Positions 1 to 12,108 of a stretch of 64,000 bases of DNA are shown here, piece after piece (position 1 is the stretch's first letter; every line of letters starts with the position of its first letter). The position numbers and the translations under genes are program-made. Under the pieces are notes generated by a model, which worked only from the letters and a program-made list of their open reading frames with translations, did not search any database and was not told the origin of the DNA. The DNA lies in assembly GCF_014805685.1 (NCBI RefSeq), contig NC_060893.1, forward strand, positions 17,824,025 to 17,888,024, given 5' to 3'. The stretch comes from Silurus meridionalis. Lineage: Eukaryota; Chordata; Actinopteri; Siluriformes; Siluridae.

Positions 1-130
1 TTCCAGTCACCTAATCTAAATCCATTAGAACACCTCTTGGATGTGGTAGCAGGGGAGGTTTCATGGGAGGGCATGCTGAAAATCTGCTGTGACTGCATAA
101 TGCAATCATGTCAACATTCACCAGAATCGT
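1..130 (+). mobile_element. Tc1/mariner transposase C-terminal remnant
   Basis: From base 1 in frame the sequence reads FQSPNLNPLEHLLDVVAG. This is the conserved block around the third catalytic residue of Tc1-type DD34E transposases; the E of NPLEH is the expected glutamate. The following bases up to about 130 still resemble the C-terminal region of the fish Tc1 family whose ends read CCTAATAAA, but reading-frame similarity fades. The element enters from outside the window and stops abruptly at about 130, where DIRS-type sequence begins on the other strand. It is a dead fragment. The family assignment is from memory. Confidence 0.7.
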
Positions 131-330
131 ATCCAGGTTACGTATATAACCATGGTTCTCTGAGACGAAACCTTAGAGGCAGCCACATTTTGAGTGAAGC
201 CTGGAGTAAATTCCAGGAAAGAAGGGGCCACAAAGAGGGCCTGAAGATCCCCTACTCTCTTTAGAGAGGAGATATCCAAGAGAAACACAGTCTTAACTGT
301 GAGGCACCTCAAAGGCATCTTGGTCTAAGG
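131..330 (-). pseudogene. DIRS tyrosine recombinase fragment (box I only)
   Basis: The minus strand from about 318 encodes LRCLTVKTVFLLDISSLKRV followed by GDLQALFVAPSF. This matches the region of DIRS-type tyrosine recombinases around the first catalytic arginine, here the R of SLKRVGDLQAL. After about 45 residues the frame runs into the terminal-repeat-like sequence at 131-170, so the later histidine, arginine and tyrosine boxes are missing. The recombinase was therefore truncated by an internal deletion and cannot work. Sequence between 331 and 565 is a degraded continuation linking it to the RNase H piece. Confidence 0.65.
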
Positions 331-564
331 CTCAATGAGAAGCTCCAACAGGGCCTCCAAGACAATAGCCAAGTCCCATGCAGGCTCTCTGGGTTGTACC
401 ACAGCTGACGCGGAGAAAACATGTCACCAATGGGTTCTTACCCAGCAACTGACTATGACTAGGAGCCCCCTGCCTGAAATTGAAGATCCCTCCTGAGCAG
501 AATCTCCCAGGGTAGTGTGTTCGAGAAGGACTACTGGGTCCACAAACCATGGCCTGCCCGGCCA

Positions 565-1370
565 CTACAGGGCCACCAGGAGGAGATGGACTCCGTCACG
601 GCAAACTCCCGCCAGTACTCTTGGGAGCGGCGTGACAGGGGTAAAGGCGTACAGGCGTGGCCTCGGCCATAGTATTAAGCCATAGAGGGGCTGTGGGGTG
701 TTAGGGAAAACCAGAGGGGGCAGTGTGATGTCCCTTAAATTGCAAGCAGGTCCACCTGAGCTCTGTAATTCTTTCCAGATTTGCTCCACCACGTCCGAGT
801 GGAGTCGCCATTCAACGGAACTTAGCCTCGAGAGGGTGTCTGCTCCCTTATTTAAGTAGCCTGGGATATATGCTGCCTTCAAGGAGAGCAGCTTCCCATG
901 GGCCCACAGGAGGATCTGACATGCCAGCTTGTACAGAAGGCGAGATCGTAGACCCCCCCCGTTGGTTGATATAGGAAACCACCGAAGTGTTATCCATACA
1001 GACCAACACATGGTGGCCTCCGAGGTCTGGGAGGAAATTCCTCCCCCAGAAACCTTGAGCAGAACCTTTAACTCCAAACACGGGGTCCTTAGTCAAGAAC
1101 CCGGGATCTCTCAACACATCTAAGGCATGTAGGGCGCCGTGTGACCTTGATCGCATGGAGTGGATATCCCCTCCAGAAGAATCCTTGGGTTTTGAGCCAC
1201 CACTGAAGGTGTGTCATGTGCAGGAGGCCACGTGGAACCACACTGGATGCTGCTGCCATCAGACCCAGCGGTTTTTGAAACTGCTTTACAGTGAGTGACT
1301 GGCCTTCCCTCACGCTCTTGATGGTTGAGAGGATGGACTTGACACGAGTAGGGGACAAATGTGACCACAT
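565..1370 (-). pseudogene. DIRS RNase H region, frameshifted
   Basis: Three overlapping minus-strand frames together cover the connection and RNase H domain of a DIRS-like polyprotein. The first (from 1370) has SPTRVKSILSTIKSVREGQS and KPLGLMAAASSVVPRGLLHM. The second (from 1156) has HHVLVCMDNTSVVSYINQRGG, with the typical RNase H aspartate. The third (from 1077) has AAYIPGYLNKGADTLSRLSS, followed by WRLHSDVVEQIWKEL. At least two frameshifts separate them, so no continuous product is possible. The downstream piece ends near the linker to the recombinase at about 565. Confidence 0.75.
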
Positions 1371-1413
1371 GAGGAAATTTGATCCTCATGTGGTCACATT
1401 TGTTCCCTATTCC
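1345..1413. repeat. 31-base inverted repeat (hairpin) inside DIRS relic
   Basis: Bases 1345-1375 and 1383-1413 are reverse complements with 28 of 31 positions matching, separated by a 7-base loop (aatttga). The inner 21 pairs next to the loop are perfect. The copy interrupts the reverse transcriptase/RNase H junction and introduces a stop, so it looks like a local inverted duplication that arose within the element. Confidence 0.9.
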
Positions 1414-1700
1414 ATACTATGCCTAAGTAACTGTTTCTCTGTGATAGAGAAAGCACACTCTTTTTGGCATTTATCCTTAACCCCAGTTCCTTGATGTGGG
1501 CAAGAATGACATCTTGATGCCGGACTGCCAGGTGTTCTGACTGAGCCCATATCAACCATTTGTCAATATAATTTAAAATGTGGAGGACCCAAAGCCTCAG
1601 CGGGGCCAGTGCCACATCCACACACTTTGTGAAGGTGTGGGGTGAGAGGGCAAGACCAAACGGAAAAAGCCATTATAAGTAAGCTTCTGCCCCGAAAGCA
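1394..1700 (-). pseudogene. DIRS reverse transcriptase palm fragment
   Basis: The minus strand between about 1690 and 1394 encodes FGLALSPHTFTKCVDVALAP, then LNYIDKWLIWAQSEHLAVRH and LGLRINAKKSVLSLSQRNS. This is the palm and thumb of a DIRS-type reverse transcriptase. The catalytic motif, normally YIDD in this group, reads YIDK, so the second catalytic aspartate is lost. The frame ends at a stop created by an inserted inverted duplication at 1345-1413. The start near 1700 is only where similarity becomes visible. Confidence 0.75.
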
Positions 1701-2030
1701 AACCTTCTGAAAGGCACCGAATCCCCCACATCCGCTACGGTGCTGGGCGAAAAGCGAGGAGGGTGTTCACTGGAGCTCCCTGAGGTGCCAGGGCAGGGTG
1801 TGCACCATAAAGTGGGGTGCACAACACCATTTCCCAGCAGGTTTGCCAGGTGGTACTATGTCTTGACCTTTTAGTGTAGCGCTTCAATTGAAGATCTGCC
1901 ATCTCAAAGGGGTTCAGCCTTGAGCATCGTACCGGATCTTGGGGGAAGTACGCATTGCGACGCTCTGTCTTTGCACCACATGATGCCCAGAGGTGCCGGG
2001 TTGGTCGGGACGTGTCTCACTGCACTGGGC

Positions 2031-2734
2031 AATTGCTAATGTTGACAATGCCATATGCCCTAAATTGCTTCAGACATATGAGAATAAACAGATAAGGATT
2101 CTTTGCATATTTTCATCTTTTCTATGTTCCCCCTTTACTTGGTTTAATATGGAACCTTATTGCTTCCATCAGTTGATTGGATTGTCTCTTTATCTGTTTC
2201 TTTATCAATTTCTTTCTTTAGATTTAATTAACTTCATTCCATAGCGCTAGTGAATTCTTAAATCTGTTTGGTCAGAATGTGGTGATTAATTTTTTTTTTT
2301 TTATAATAACAGCTCTGATAGTTAAACTGGCAAATAAATAATTTATATAAATGTGTTTGTTTTCATAATTGAAACATAATTGTTGATATGGTGAGTTTTT
2401 TTTAGGTATTTCATTAGCATTTATGGATGGAGTCTCCAGTGTCAATGCTTGGTAATAATCAGAATAAGTTTGCCTCTAAGAGAAAGTCTTTACGATTGAG
2501 GGATCGTTAAAGAGAAAGCCAGATTCATCAGTAATTGGCTGTTTATAGGTGTTCTGAAGTAAATAATAAGAGAAGCTAATTTCTTATGTTGTCGTTCACC
2601 ATGGTAAAAGGTATATACTTTGAGTCAAGCCATCTATGGTTCATTATTTTCTTATAAGAACATACCCAGTGTTTGTTTTAATCCTTACTTCTAGCAGACA
2701 GTGATTATGATTATTTATTCATTTATTCATCATC
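2031..2734. other. AT-rich unique sequence, no feature seen
   Basis: The stretch is AT-rich with short T runs (about 2290). No coding exon, RNA gene or recognisable repeat was found. Confidence 0.5.
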
Positions 2735-3020
2735 TATTCAGGGTCATGTGTGATCTGGATCCTATCCCTGGAACACTGTGGCAAGATGGAGGCACACCTA
2801 GGATGGGTTGTAGTGCATGTACTTATATATGCAAGCAATTTAGCATAGCCAAATCCACCAACATGCATGTTCTGCAGGGGTAAACCAGAGAACCAGTAGG
2901 AAACCAGCAGGGACACAGGGAGGACATACCAAACTCTGCAGAGACATAAATCCAAGATTTGCTTGTCCTAAGGAGCTTGTGGAGCTTGTGAGGAGGCAGC
3001 TATACGATACCAGTGATTAT
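2735..3020 (-). mobile_element. Degraded tRNA-headed SINE-like repeat
   Basis: The plus strand shows the reverse complement of a common fish repeat: a cattle of short landmarks such as gtgtgatctggatcctatcc, ggcacacctaggatgggttg, gcaatttagcatagccaaat and ggaaaccagcagggacacag, ending in gtgaggaggcagctatac. On the minus strand this places a tRNA-like head near 3000 and the 3' part near 2740. Copies of the same family lie at 10618-10700 and 41629-41745. It is diverged and has no visible target duplication. Confidence 0.65.
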
Positions 3021-6000
3021 GCTGCCATATATTTTTGCAACAAAATTATCAGACATTTTCTGAATATTACTTTGTCCATTACAAGAATAGTCTCTGCCCC
3101 ACCTAATATGATCCCAAAGCTAAAACATCAGGAATGCCCTTGCCAAAAAATGCAGCCACCTACCACAAATAGGATTTTCTGTAGTTCATGAGGTATTATA
3201 CATTTAACAATTATTTATTTAAGGGTGTAGAAGCAGACACTCTAATAACATTGACTTATTATTTATAGTGCTCTGTACTCAGCAGTCTGGAAAGTTTTCT
3301 ACAATGAGTTTTCTTCTTGGCCCATCATGAGATATTCAATGAACCATGTCTGACCTGCTCTTGTCCTGCTCATGCTTCTTCTTTTCCACATCGATCCACC
3401 TGCATGTGCACTCCTCGTCCTTTTTTAATATTTGCTCTGGTAAACCAACATTCACAAGCAGGAAGCTGCAAGAAATCAAGTGCATGTGTAGCACAGCACC
3501 CTATTTTACCAAATACCATTGTTGTTAGCCATCTTTCTTTATAGCCACCTGGGTATTTTAATAGCCCTCTAGATATTTAATAAAATCAGCCATGATAAAG
3601 GCAAACGGAAAGGGGGTGGAATGGATTAAAGAAAAAAGGTTTACATGAAATGATGAAATGACTGTTGCAATATGAAGGCCATCTGAAATCTTAGAGAATA
3701 AATGCATCAGGTTTTCTTCATCTCTCCATATTCAAGGATTTGCAGTGATGCTTTGGCACTATTGCACATCACAGCATTCATGAATGTGATTCTCAAAATT
3801 ATATAAATGTTCTGGGAAGCAGAATGATAATTTGCCAGTTTTTTTTCCTCTGCATGGTTTGTTAATCAGAAGCTTCTGTAAATATGCTGATGAGCAAAAC
3901 CTCTGTTTGGGTACTTTGTGGCATCCACTTCAGGATGGCAGACTCATTATAAAATGCAAATGCATCTTTCTTCTTAAAGCGCTGTGGCTTTCGTCTCATT
4001 CGCTTACTCACTCGTGGGCCTATTAAAGACAGGGAACTGGAAAACAAAGAGTAGAGAAATTACATTTTGAAATGATGTGGCAAGTGAAATATCAATAGTT
4101 TTGACGTCAAAGAATGAAAGTGAGCGTTCTTGTGAGGATACTTTGGCCAGGGTGTAATTGAGAGTAGGGATACTTATAAGCATTTAATTTAAGTCTTATT
4201 GTGTTTTTAGTCTTGGCTCTAACTTTCACCAAAACCACATGGTTTTTTTCCTTTGTGTTGCAGTTCTGCTCTTCGTTCAGCACCCTGTGCTGCTCTGATC
4301 ATCAGTTTCCCCTTTGACCTTTGACTCTACAAGCTGTTCTAGCCTAATCTGGATAATTGCAACATGCACACGCACATGCAGGCCCAGCCCACCCTTACTT
4401 CACACAGCTGTGAACCCAAAACCAGGTCAAATCAGTTGTTCCACATTGATCACCATGATGTCCTGCAGCTAGTAACCTATAGGATGCGTTTCGGCTATTG
4501 TACAACATGGCCTCTGGGCTCTGGATCGGTTTAGGGTCTTGGCTCCTATGCATCCCGTGTGGATATGCTATAACCTTTAAAATAATGTCTGGTGTTGACT
4601 CAGGTGCCCTCTGATTATTTTTGGCCTGAGCATGATTTAACCTTTGCACCTCCTTTAAAGATACAGAGGGTCCTATTAGAGAACATTTGGCATGTAATAC
4701 CTCCAGAGGAACCTGATCTTGCCTGAAAGTGCACGTCATGTTAATCTCCTATTAAACACGCTAAATCTAAAGAAACTGAGAAGCTTTATAAAGCATTCAA
4801 TTCTCAGACATGAGACAGAGCTTTTATGTTTTATGTCCATGCTCCAGCTAAGACAAAGAGCCGTTCTGTTTGCAGTAAAGGGACAGACAGAGTCAGCGTT
4901 CTAAGATCTGCATCACCACAGCTGCCCTTGCACAATTCCTATGTTTTATGATGGCTTGCATAATTGCATAGTGTCCTCTATTTCACTATGTAGGTGTATG
5001 GAGGAGTTATGTATACTATAGACGCCTGTGTGCCGGTGTCTAGAACTGTACAGATGTGCAGAATGTAGAGGTGTTTATCTACAACTGAGAGTCCTTATGT
5101 GCAAATGTAGGGTGTGAAAAGAAGACTATATTTAAGGACAAACACAAAGGCACTGTAACCCAATCTTCTACATCCAGTATTTGTGTGAGCAGCTAATATG
5201 CACTCCATCTGTCTCTGTAGGAGGTGAAAAGGTGATTACATGCTTGGAAACCCAGCACGAAATCTCCTCACATTGTAGGCACTGTTCTATCCTTAAAGCA
5301 GGTGTTTAATACTTTCCAGAGACACTTAAAAACTTGGAGAAATCTGTAAGAATAACCTCTTCACTAAAGAGGGCAAGAAGGAAAACAATGGCTCTGCTTT
5401 TCTCCTCCACGAGCATGCCGACAGGGTGCAGGCAAAAAAAAAAAAGTGAAATTAATTTTCCTCACGTGACGGGATCATCAGATAATTTGGGAAGAAAATG
5501 CATATGTATGGGGTGAAATGGTGGGTGAGTCATCTACAGACTGAATACTGATTGTGTTCGTCTTACACAGCTCCGTCAGCAGCTCGGTTGCAGAGAGTGT
5601 AGATAAGAAAAGTTACAGATATTTCCCACTGTGAGTCGAGAGCAGGCACCATGCTGGGTGCAAATGATCCCTTTCTGTGACATCATCACCGTGGGACACA
5701 AAGACATGCTCCAATGGCATTCGCTATTATAAAGCACTGAAACGTGCCTGTCCACACTCCATCCACTGCTTAAAAGCACATGTTCCATTTATTTCCTCTG
5801 GATCCTGGAGAAAATATCTGCAATTTTAATGACTACTCAGACCCGAAAAGGCTTTGTACTGTAGACGTCAAACTTATGCATTACGATTCACATTCGTAGT
5901 AAGTTCTCCAAGTTCTTACATTAATCCATTGGCTGTCACGTTTTGAAAACCTGGCCCCTTGCTTTCAATGCATTCATTTACCAGAGTGATATTAAGAGAA

Positions 6001-6548
6001 TTAACTCTTGACTTTAAAGCATAGAGGTGACGACACAGGAAAATAAGTGCAGCCATCAATAATCCTGACGTGCTCTGCACCCAGTCGGGCAAAATGGATA
6101 CTGAGAGGAAAGAAAAAACTGAAAGAGGTAATCATCTATTGCACATAGTAAAGCTGTGCAGACTTTCAGTGTTTTCCATGATGCTGCGTGACTGTGCATT
6201 GTATCTTTAGTCTGGCTTTCGTTGAACACCGTATTGGAAGTGACGCAGGTCAAGGTTAGTCAAATGGAGTAGTGTGTTGACTTAATGAGTAGATGACGTT
6301 TGAGAGGGTTGAGCCAACACAAAAACATCACAGGTTTACAGCTCTCATTCTGGATGCGGTTTCATAATGGCTGTTGTGTACAAATGCTCCAGTCCTGCAG
6401 CTGGCACTATTCAAATTTCATGACTTTTTTTTTTAAGAAGTACTGGAAGAAAAGTGCACACTGCAATGCGCCAACTTTGATGATGTAGGAGTTGGAGGTA
6501 TGTATATAAACAGATGATACCACAAAAGGAAAAAGAGCTGCTGCTCCA
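3021..6548. other. Unique non-coding sequence
   Basis: No repeat family or exon is recognisable. Several frames of 60-115 codons occur by chance, the longest at 4395-4739 on the minus strand; none shows a domain or codon bias. Confidence 0.5.

Positions 6549-6618
<70 letters not shown>
6549..6618. repeat. (TA)n microsatellite
   Basis: About 35 uninterrupted TA units. Confidence 0.97.
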
Positions 6619-6622
<4 letters not shown>

Positions 6623-9077
6623 GGAAAAGCAAATTAAGATGTTTGTAATACTTTAAAACGACTTGGAATGAAGGAATGAATAGGCTTGGGATCGCCTCAT
6701 TTGTAATGATCAATCACAGGCTTGGTCATGCTGTGTGTTTCGCTGCAGAGTTCCCCCAGCTGCCATTTGCACGAGACGACCAGAGAAGTCTCTGCACAGC
6801 ATTCGTTTGCTTCACATGATTACACCATGTTTCTGTTCAATCCAGCAAACTTCCATATAGCCGTGTCGATATCTTACCGTTATATCAAACCTGACCCTTG
6901 GTGACTTTTTTCGAAGAGTACCTCCTTGCAACTTTTAGCATCAATTTGAATTACAAATTCAAATATATGCTACAAATTTAGACCCATGCTGAAAGATCCC
7001 AAAGGCGGTTTTTAATAATTCATACAATATTCATAGACCTCATTTAGCTCGGTGTCAGCGAGGCTCACCACCTAGCTGGAAATGTCCACTTGTGTTAGAT
7101 TCACTGTGTTCGTTTTACATTACTGGGTGGGGTTTAACAAAACACTGAATACATGGTGAAATACTGTCGGATAAGTATCCATTCTCTAACGGGCATGATC
7201 GGCTTAACAGCTTTTGGGAAACTGGGAGTTGATTGTACATTTACTGTGTGTAATGCACTGTACTTTAAAAAAAAATGTTCCTTGTGCGAACACAAGAACC
7301 CCAAAGCTAAAGAAATTCCGCTGTTGAGTTTAAAATTATTGATGACTTCACCAGTTGACCAGTCTTAAAACAAAACGCTAAGGCTCTGTTTTTTTTTTTT
7401 TCTTTCTCCATGCAATCGTTTCAGCTCAACTGCACTTAGCACAATGAGGCAGCTCTTTTCTACACTATTCACTAAGCCCTGGTGGATAACACTATTCTGC
7501 AGATGCACCGTTTCGATTTTCAAGTAATTGCTGATTTTTTTTTTCCCCAGACCCTCTTACAACCTACCGCTGCCCCCCCTCTCCTTCTTTCATGTTCAGT
7601 GCCAGCTTGAAATACCACCTCTTATAAACCATCCAATTTGCAAGATGTCTCCGTCTCTTTTCTCCTGTTTTTCAAAACAACTTGTCAACCAGCAGCCGAG
7701 TCTCCAGCACCCGTGTCCTCGCGACTATTCAAAGCGTGGTACTCTACAGAGAAGACTCTCATTCAGATCCTTCCTCTGAGAACTGGCAGCTGTGCTCAGC
7801 TTTGTGATCTTCTGCTTCACTGCAACCGCAGTGGAAATCTCAGGGTCGAGCTCAATCCTCCATGTAATCCTCTACTGACCAGTAGTCCAATAGACCAATC
7901 CCCTTTTTTTCCCCAGGTCTCTGCTGTTGGGGTATATTTTTAAATATATAAAAGTGGCTGAAAGTCTGGAATGTTCATTTTTTAGCAAATATGAAGACAG
8001 AGTGAAGACTGTTGTCTTTGCGCCAAATGGTTTCGTTAATAAAACTCGCAGACGTGATTAGGTGATTATCTGCACTAGAATGAAGCAGATGCTGCCGGCC
8101 CATCCCATGCCTCTGTTATTCAGTCAATGACACATGCCGAATACATGATTTAGAGTTATTGCCAGTCCACATGGTGGCTAGAATTAATCCACTGATTACG
8201 AATGAATCTGACTCTGAAGGTCTGGTAAATGTTAGAATGTGCCAGGTTTTACTAGACTACCAAAGTCTATTAACCAGTGCTTTCCTTGAATGTTTTTTTT
8301 TATCAAACATGCATGTTTAGAATGCATGGTCAGGTGATTCAAGCTCTGATGCTGTTAATAATCTTCAATCACCTAAGCATTGCAAAAAAAAAAAAAAATC
8401 CTGCTAGCAATGAAAATATTTTAAATATAGTCTCCTATCAAAAAGTCACCTTTTAAATAGAGTCACCTTAAATAGACCCTCATTTATATCATTACAATAA
8501 AATCAATCATTAAATGTAATTCTAGCTTGAAATACTCAATAAAATTGCATTTTCTTTTATTGTAATCTTATAATAGGAAGTGAATGTGACTATATTGTAA
8601 ATATTTCCACTTGATGTCATCTTTTGCAGTTGAACTTTTACCTCAAATATTCTGCTCTGTTCGTAAACACATGATCGTTTAAGTAATTGTTTTCAGATCA
8701 ATAAGCACTTTTTTGCTTTATATAATGCAATAAACTTTATATATGCACAAATGCATATATCTAGTAGAATCTTAGCCAGCGACTTTAGTTCCATGTAGCG
8801 CATTCTTATAGCAAATTGTACTAACAGCAAAACTTTTTCATACAATAGAATTTACAACAATTCATTATTTATAAGTTCATTGAGAACATTTAGTCGTATA
8901 CGGCATGAGCATACTTATCCTCAAAGTTCTCAGTGCAACTGAATGTAATATTTAATTCAAAGCCCTTCTCTTTTTTATTGTTAGGTGTGAAAGCTGACTG
9001 CCACTATGCCATAATGTTCCACTAGATTTAGGAAAATGGATGTGGAGTTTTGCTAACAACCAAAAAGGTAAATTAAA
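6619..9077. other. Unique non-coding sequence
   Basis: Nothing recognisable. Pyrimidine-rich tracts followed by AG at about 7550 and 7915 look like splice acceptors, but the downstream frames carry no domain and no matching donor stands out. A pure A run lies at about 8385-8398. Confidence 0.45.
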
Positions 9078-9395
9078 GTCAGATACTGATGTATGGTGTG
9101 GAGGCCTGGGGTGCAGACAATGTTCATTCATCTCAAAGATGTTCAGTAGGGTTGAGGTCAGAGCTCTATAACAGGCGACTCAAGATTTTCTACGCCAACC
9201 CATATAAACCACATCTTTATTTAGCTCACTTTGTGCACAGGGGCATTGTCATGTTGGAACATGTTTGGGTCTCATAGTTCAAGTGAAAGGAACATTTTAT
9301 TCTTCTGCATCCAAAGAATCCTCTACAATTGTGTGCCTTTAACTTGGTAACCATTTGTGGAAAACCACATACCTTTGTCCATATGGTGAATGTCA
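9078..9395 (-). mobile_element. Tc1-like transposon remnant
   Basis: The plus strand carries landmarks of the complement of a Tc1 family that also occurs on the plus strand at 40255 and 26290: ggtgtggaggcctggggtgc, cacaggggcattgtcatgtt, ggaacatgtttgggtctcat and gacaattgtgtgc-like sequence near 9330. In the minus direction this encodes a short broken copy of the QHDNAPVHKA region (the second catalytic aspartate), read as CSNMTMPLCTK in a shifted frame. It has no intact frame. Confidence 0.7.
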
Positions 9396-10617
9396 ATGCT
9401 ATGTTTAAACTTAATGCACTTTGCAACATACCTTATTACTATACCTACAGTACAAGCAACTCATTCCCAATTAATTTGCCAGATTTAATACACTTTAAGG
9501 CACAATCTGGTGAAATGTGTTGTAAAAAAATAAGGATATTAGCTAAACTTATAAAATAATTTATATCTGCAGTGTGATGACAAAACACCATAGCTCATAT
9601 CCAAAACACTGGCCATCTTCTACATTAGAGCTTTCACTGGCCTAGTAGGCTAGCTAGTGATTTTTCTTCTACCACTGACATGAGTCCATAAATATAATTA
9701 ATTACAGATGAAGTGTTTTTATATTTGTTTTATATATTTGATATATCCCTCTGATTGACCAAAGTTTTAAATATTCTCTGATTTGTTTGTAGATCACAAA
9801 CTTTGTGTGGATGGCCAAAAATCTGTCTAAATGACAAAGCCCTGCATATTGTTTTGTAGCAAGCCTGATATGCATTGGCAAAACCTGAGCTAGATCTCTG
9901 TGTTGTGACAGCAGTGTCAGATTGGTGCAGCATGAGTGCTTAACATATGCTGATGGTTTTGGACATTCTGTTTTGTTGGACAAAAAGAGAGATGGATTTT
10001 CAGCATTTCTCTTGATTCTTAGTGTCTACACGTGGACATCCGCACGATTTCATTGTGAAATTCTGTGATGTTTTGTGTGGAAAAGCTGAAACACTGGATA
10101 AAAATAAAATACTTATACAGGAAGCTGTAAGAAATTCAGGTTTCAAATAAACTGATGTCATGTCGGTGTTGCTCATAGTGGAAAAGCATTGGGGTAGTGC
10201 ATAAGTAAAAAAAAAAGGGGCGCATTCTTGGTAGATGCATCTGTTTAGGATAAATGTAGCACAGGCAGCAGAATTGTCTGATGTACTTGCCTATACACCC
10301 AATCCAATCTTGCACACATTATAGGAATCAGAGACTACAGTGTTCGATTTTATCCACAGTCATAAGCAAAACAATGGAAATCCTGTCTCTTTGCTTCCTG
10401 AATCTTGGCATATGTTAACCCCTTAAAACCAAGCCCTTTAGCAAGTCCAGATTTCCATTCATTTCTTTCATATATGTACATAGCTTTTCCAAGGTTTAAT
10501 CCTGTGCTTTTTAACCAACAGCATGACCAGTTTTAACTTAATGCAAAAAAATAGGAGACAGACACAACAGGATGTAAGTACAAACCCTTTTTTGTTGAAG
10601 CTGTTCCAAATGTCAAG
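9396..10617. other. Unique non-coding sequence
   Basis: AT-rich sequence with no recognisable repeat, exon or RNA gene. Confidence 0.45.
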
Positions 10618-10700
10618 CAGGGCAGCATGGTAGCACAGCAGGTAGCGCTGTTCCACCAAATCTCCAGAGTCCAGGGTTTGGTCCAGCATTCCACTTAATT
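10618..10700 (+). mobile_element. tRNA-headed SINE head fragment
   Basis: The sequence gcagcatggtagcacagcag followed by gtagcgctgttccacc and ccagggtttggtccagc resembles the tRNA-like head (A and B boxes) of the same family seen reversed at 2735-3020. Only about 80 bases are recognisable; weak similarity may continue to about 10770. Confidence 0.6.
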
Positions 10701-12041
10701 AGTATGTTTCTCAATGTGCGGCATTTTTCCGTGTGACTCTAGATATGAGTACAAGTATACATTTTTCCTAGGCTAAATAATTCACAACCCTGACCAAGAT
10801 AGAACTCTATATGTATTTCTATACAAAGATTAGAGTAACAACTGAACAAAGCACAAGTGAGTCAATAAGTTAATTCAATTAACAAAAAAAAGGAAATTAA
10901 CGATCAGATGATGTGTCCAAGGCCAGGCACGCACGCTGAAGGATAGAAGAATTAGAATGATCTTATGGGTGTTGTGGCATTTGTCTTCCACTTACTTTGA
11001 TCTTATTTTCAAAGATGTAAATATGTAAAGTAAATAGGTGAAGTACTTCACGACAAACTGTTTGCATATTTCAGATAAACATCTTTGCATTAATAAAACC
11101 TCTACAGCACATACAAATATTTGCCTGCTTCAGTCTACGCTTCTAACTACTCACTGCACTGTTCCTTGGAGCGTAATCATTCCAAGAATTCATATTATGT
11201 ACTATTTGTTATATCTATCCATTTTACAACTCATGCCATAATCATAACTTTCAACGAATTGTCCATTATAGGCTCTGAAAAGTATATATTTTATTTTTTA
11301 CACCATTCACTCAACCCATGTTCATTATAAACTATATGGAATATTCTACAAATTATACATTCAACAGAACGTTGCATCATGTGCATTTCTGGAAAAAATG
11401 ATGAGAATTAGAAAGTATGTTTTTTCATCTTTAATTTTTAATTTAATTTTTTTGTGATATTGTGATGTTGGATGATGGGTCAGCTTAGAAAGTGCAAAGA
11501 TTTGAAATAGATCATTTGAATGTCTTTAACATCCTTGTGCCATTAGTGTGGATGTTAGCACTAATTTAATCATTCTAAACACTCAAGCTTGTTTTTTGAA
11601 TCTTGTTCCCATTTAAACAACAAAATGCCATTGGCAATAAACATTTTTGCATTTGGAAAAGTCACAAGGTTTAAATGCTTCATCAGAGAATAGCCTTACA
11701 GTAAGGTTTTTTCAGTCTCTAAGGACCGATAGCCTAAACCTGTTATGCCAGGGTCCTTTTAGCCCATCACTTCCAACAAGCGGTGACTGCACTGTTGAGT
11801 CCTTCAACATGCTCAGACGACGACATTCCAATCTGCTGCAGCACTGTGCAGATGTATAGCAATAAGGAGGACAAAGACTGCACTCTTTCCTTTCAGATGA
11901 GCTCTCAGACAGTCACGTTTCCTGGCTGGCTGCACACGAAAATGAAAATGCACGACTTTAACACAGGCCAGTAGTAGTGCAAGCCACTTCAATACCGAAA
12001 GCAAAAACACATATTTCAAGGTGTCACCAATGACAGAAAGA
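10701..12041. other. Unique non-coding sequence
   Basis: No feature recognisable; short chance frames only. Confidence 0.45.
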
Positions 12042-12108
12042 TTACACAGAGTTGCTAGTTTATTAGGTACACCTATCAAGCACCTAATAAACTGGGAACG
12101 CAGTGTAA
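12042..12108. mobile_element. 67-base Tc1-derived palindromic mini-element
   Basis: Bases 12042-12068 and 12082-12108 form 27-base inverted repeats with only a few mismatches and a 13-base centre. The arm core, agtttattaggt, with flanking TA on both sides, resembles the terminal repeat of the fish Tc1 family whose transposase remnant opens the window. It looks like a copy that lost almost everything between its ends. Confidence 0.7.

Larger units (their letters stand above)
131..2030 (-). mobile_element. Degenerate DIRS-like (tyrosine recombinase) retrotransposon
   Basis: On the minus strand, from high to low coordinates, come a reverse transcriptase piece, an RNase H piece and the first part of a tyrosine recombinase. 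This is the order of a DIRS1-type pol region and not that of LTR elements carrying a DDE integrase. The low-coordinate end (131-170) contains a short palindromic stretch around ggttacgtatataacc, which resembles the terminal region of fish DIRS elements from memory. Frames are broken repeatedly. The high-coordinate boundary is uncertain: recognisable coding similarity fades above about 1700, and 1700-2030 is assigned only because of its similar base composition and continuity. Confidence 0.7.

Noticed and set aside
4395..4739. 114-codon minus-strand frame
   Set aside because: No recognisable domain, no splice context and no codon bias; its length is not unusual for chance.
7528..7943. Pyrimidine tracts plus AG followed by open frames, possible exons
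   Set aside because: Acceptor-like sequence alone is common in AT/CT-rich DNA; no matching donors, domain or conservation could be shown.
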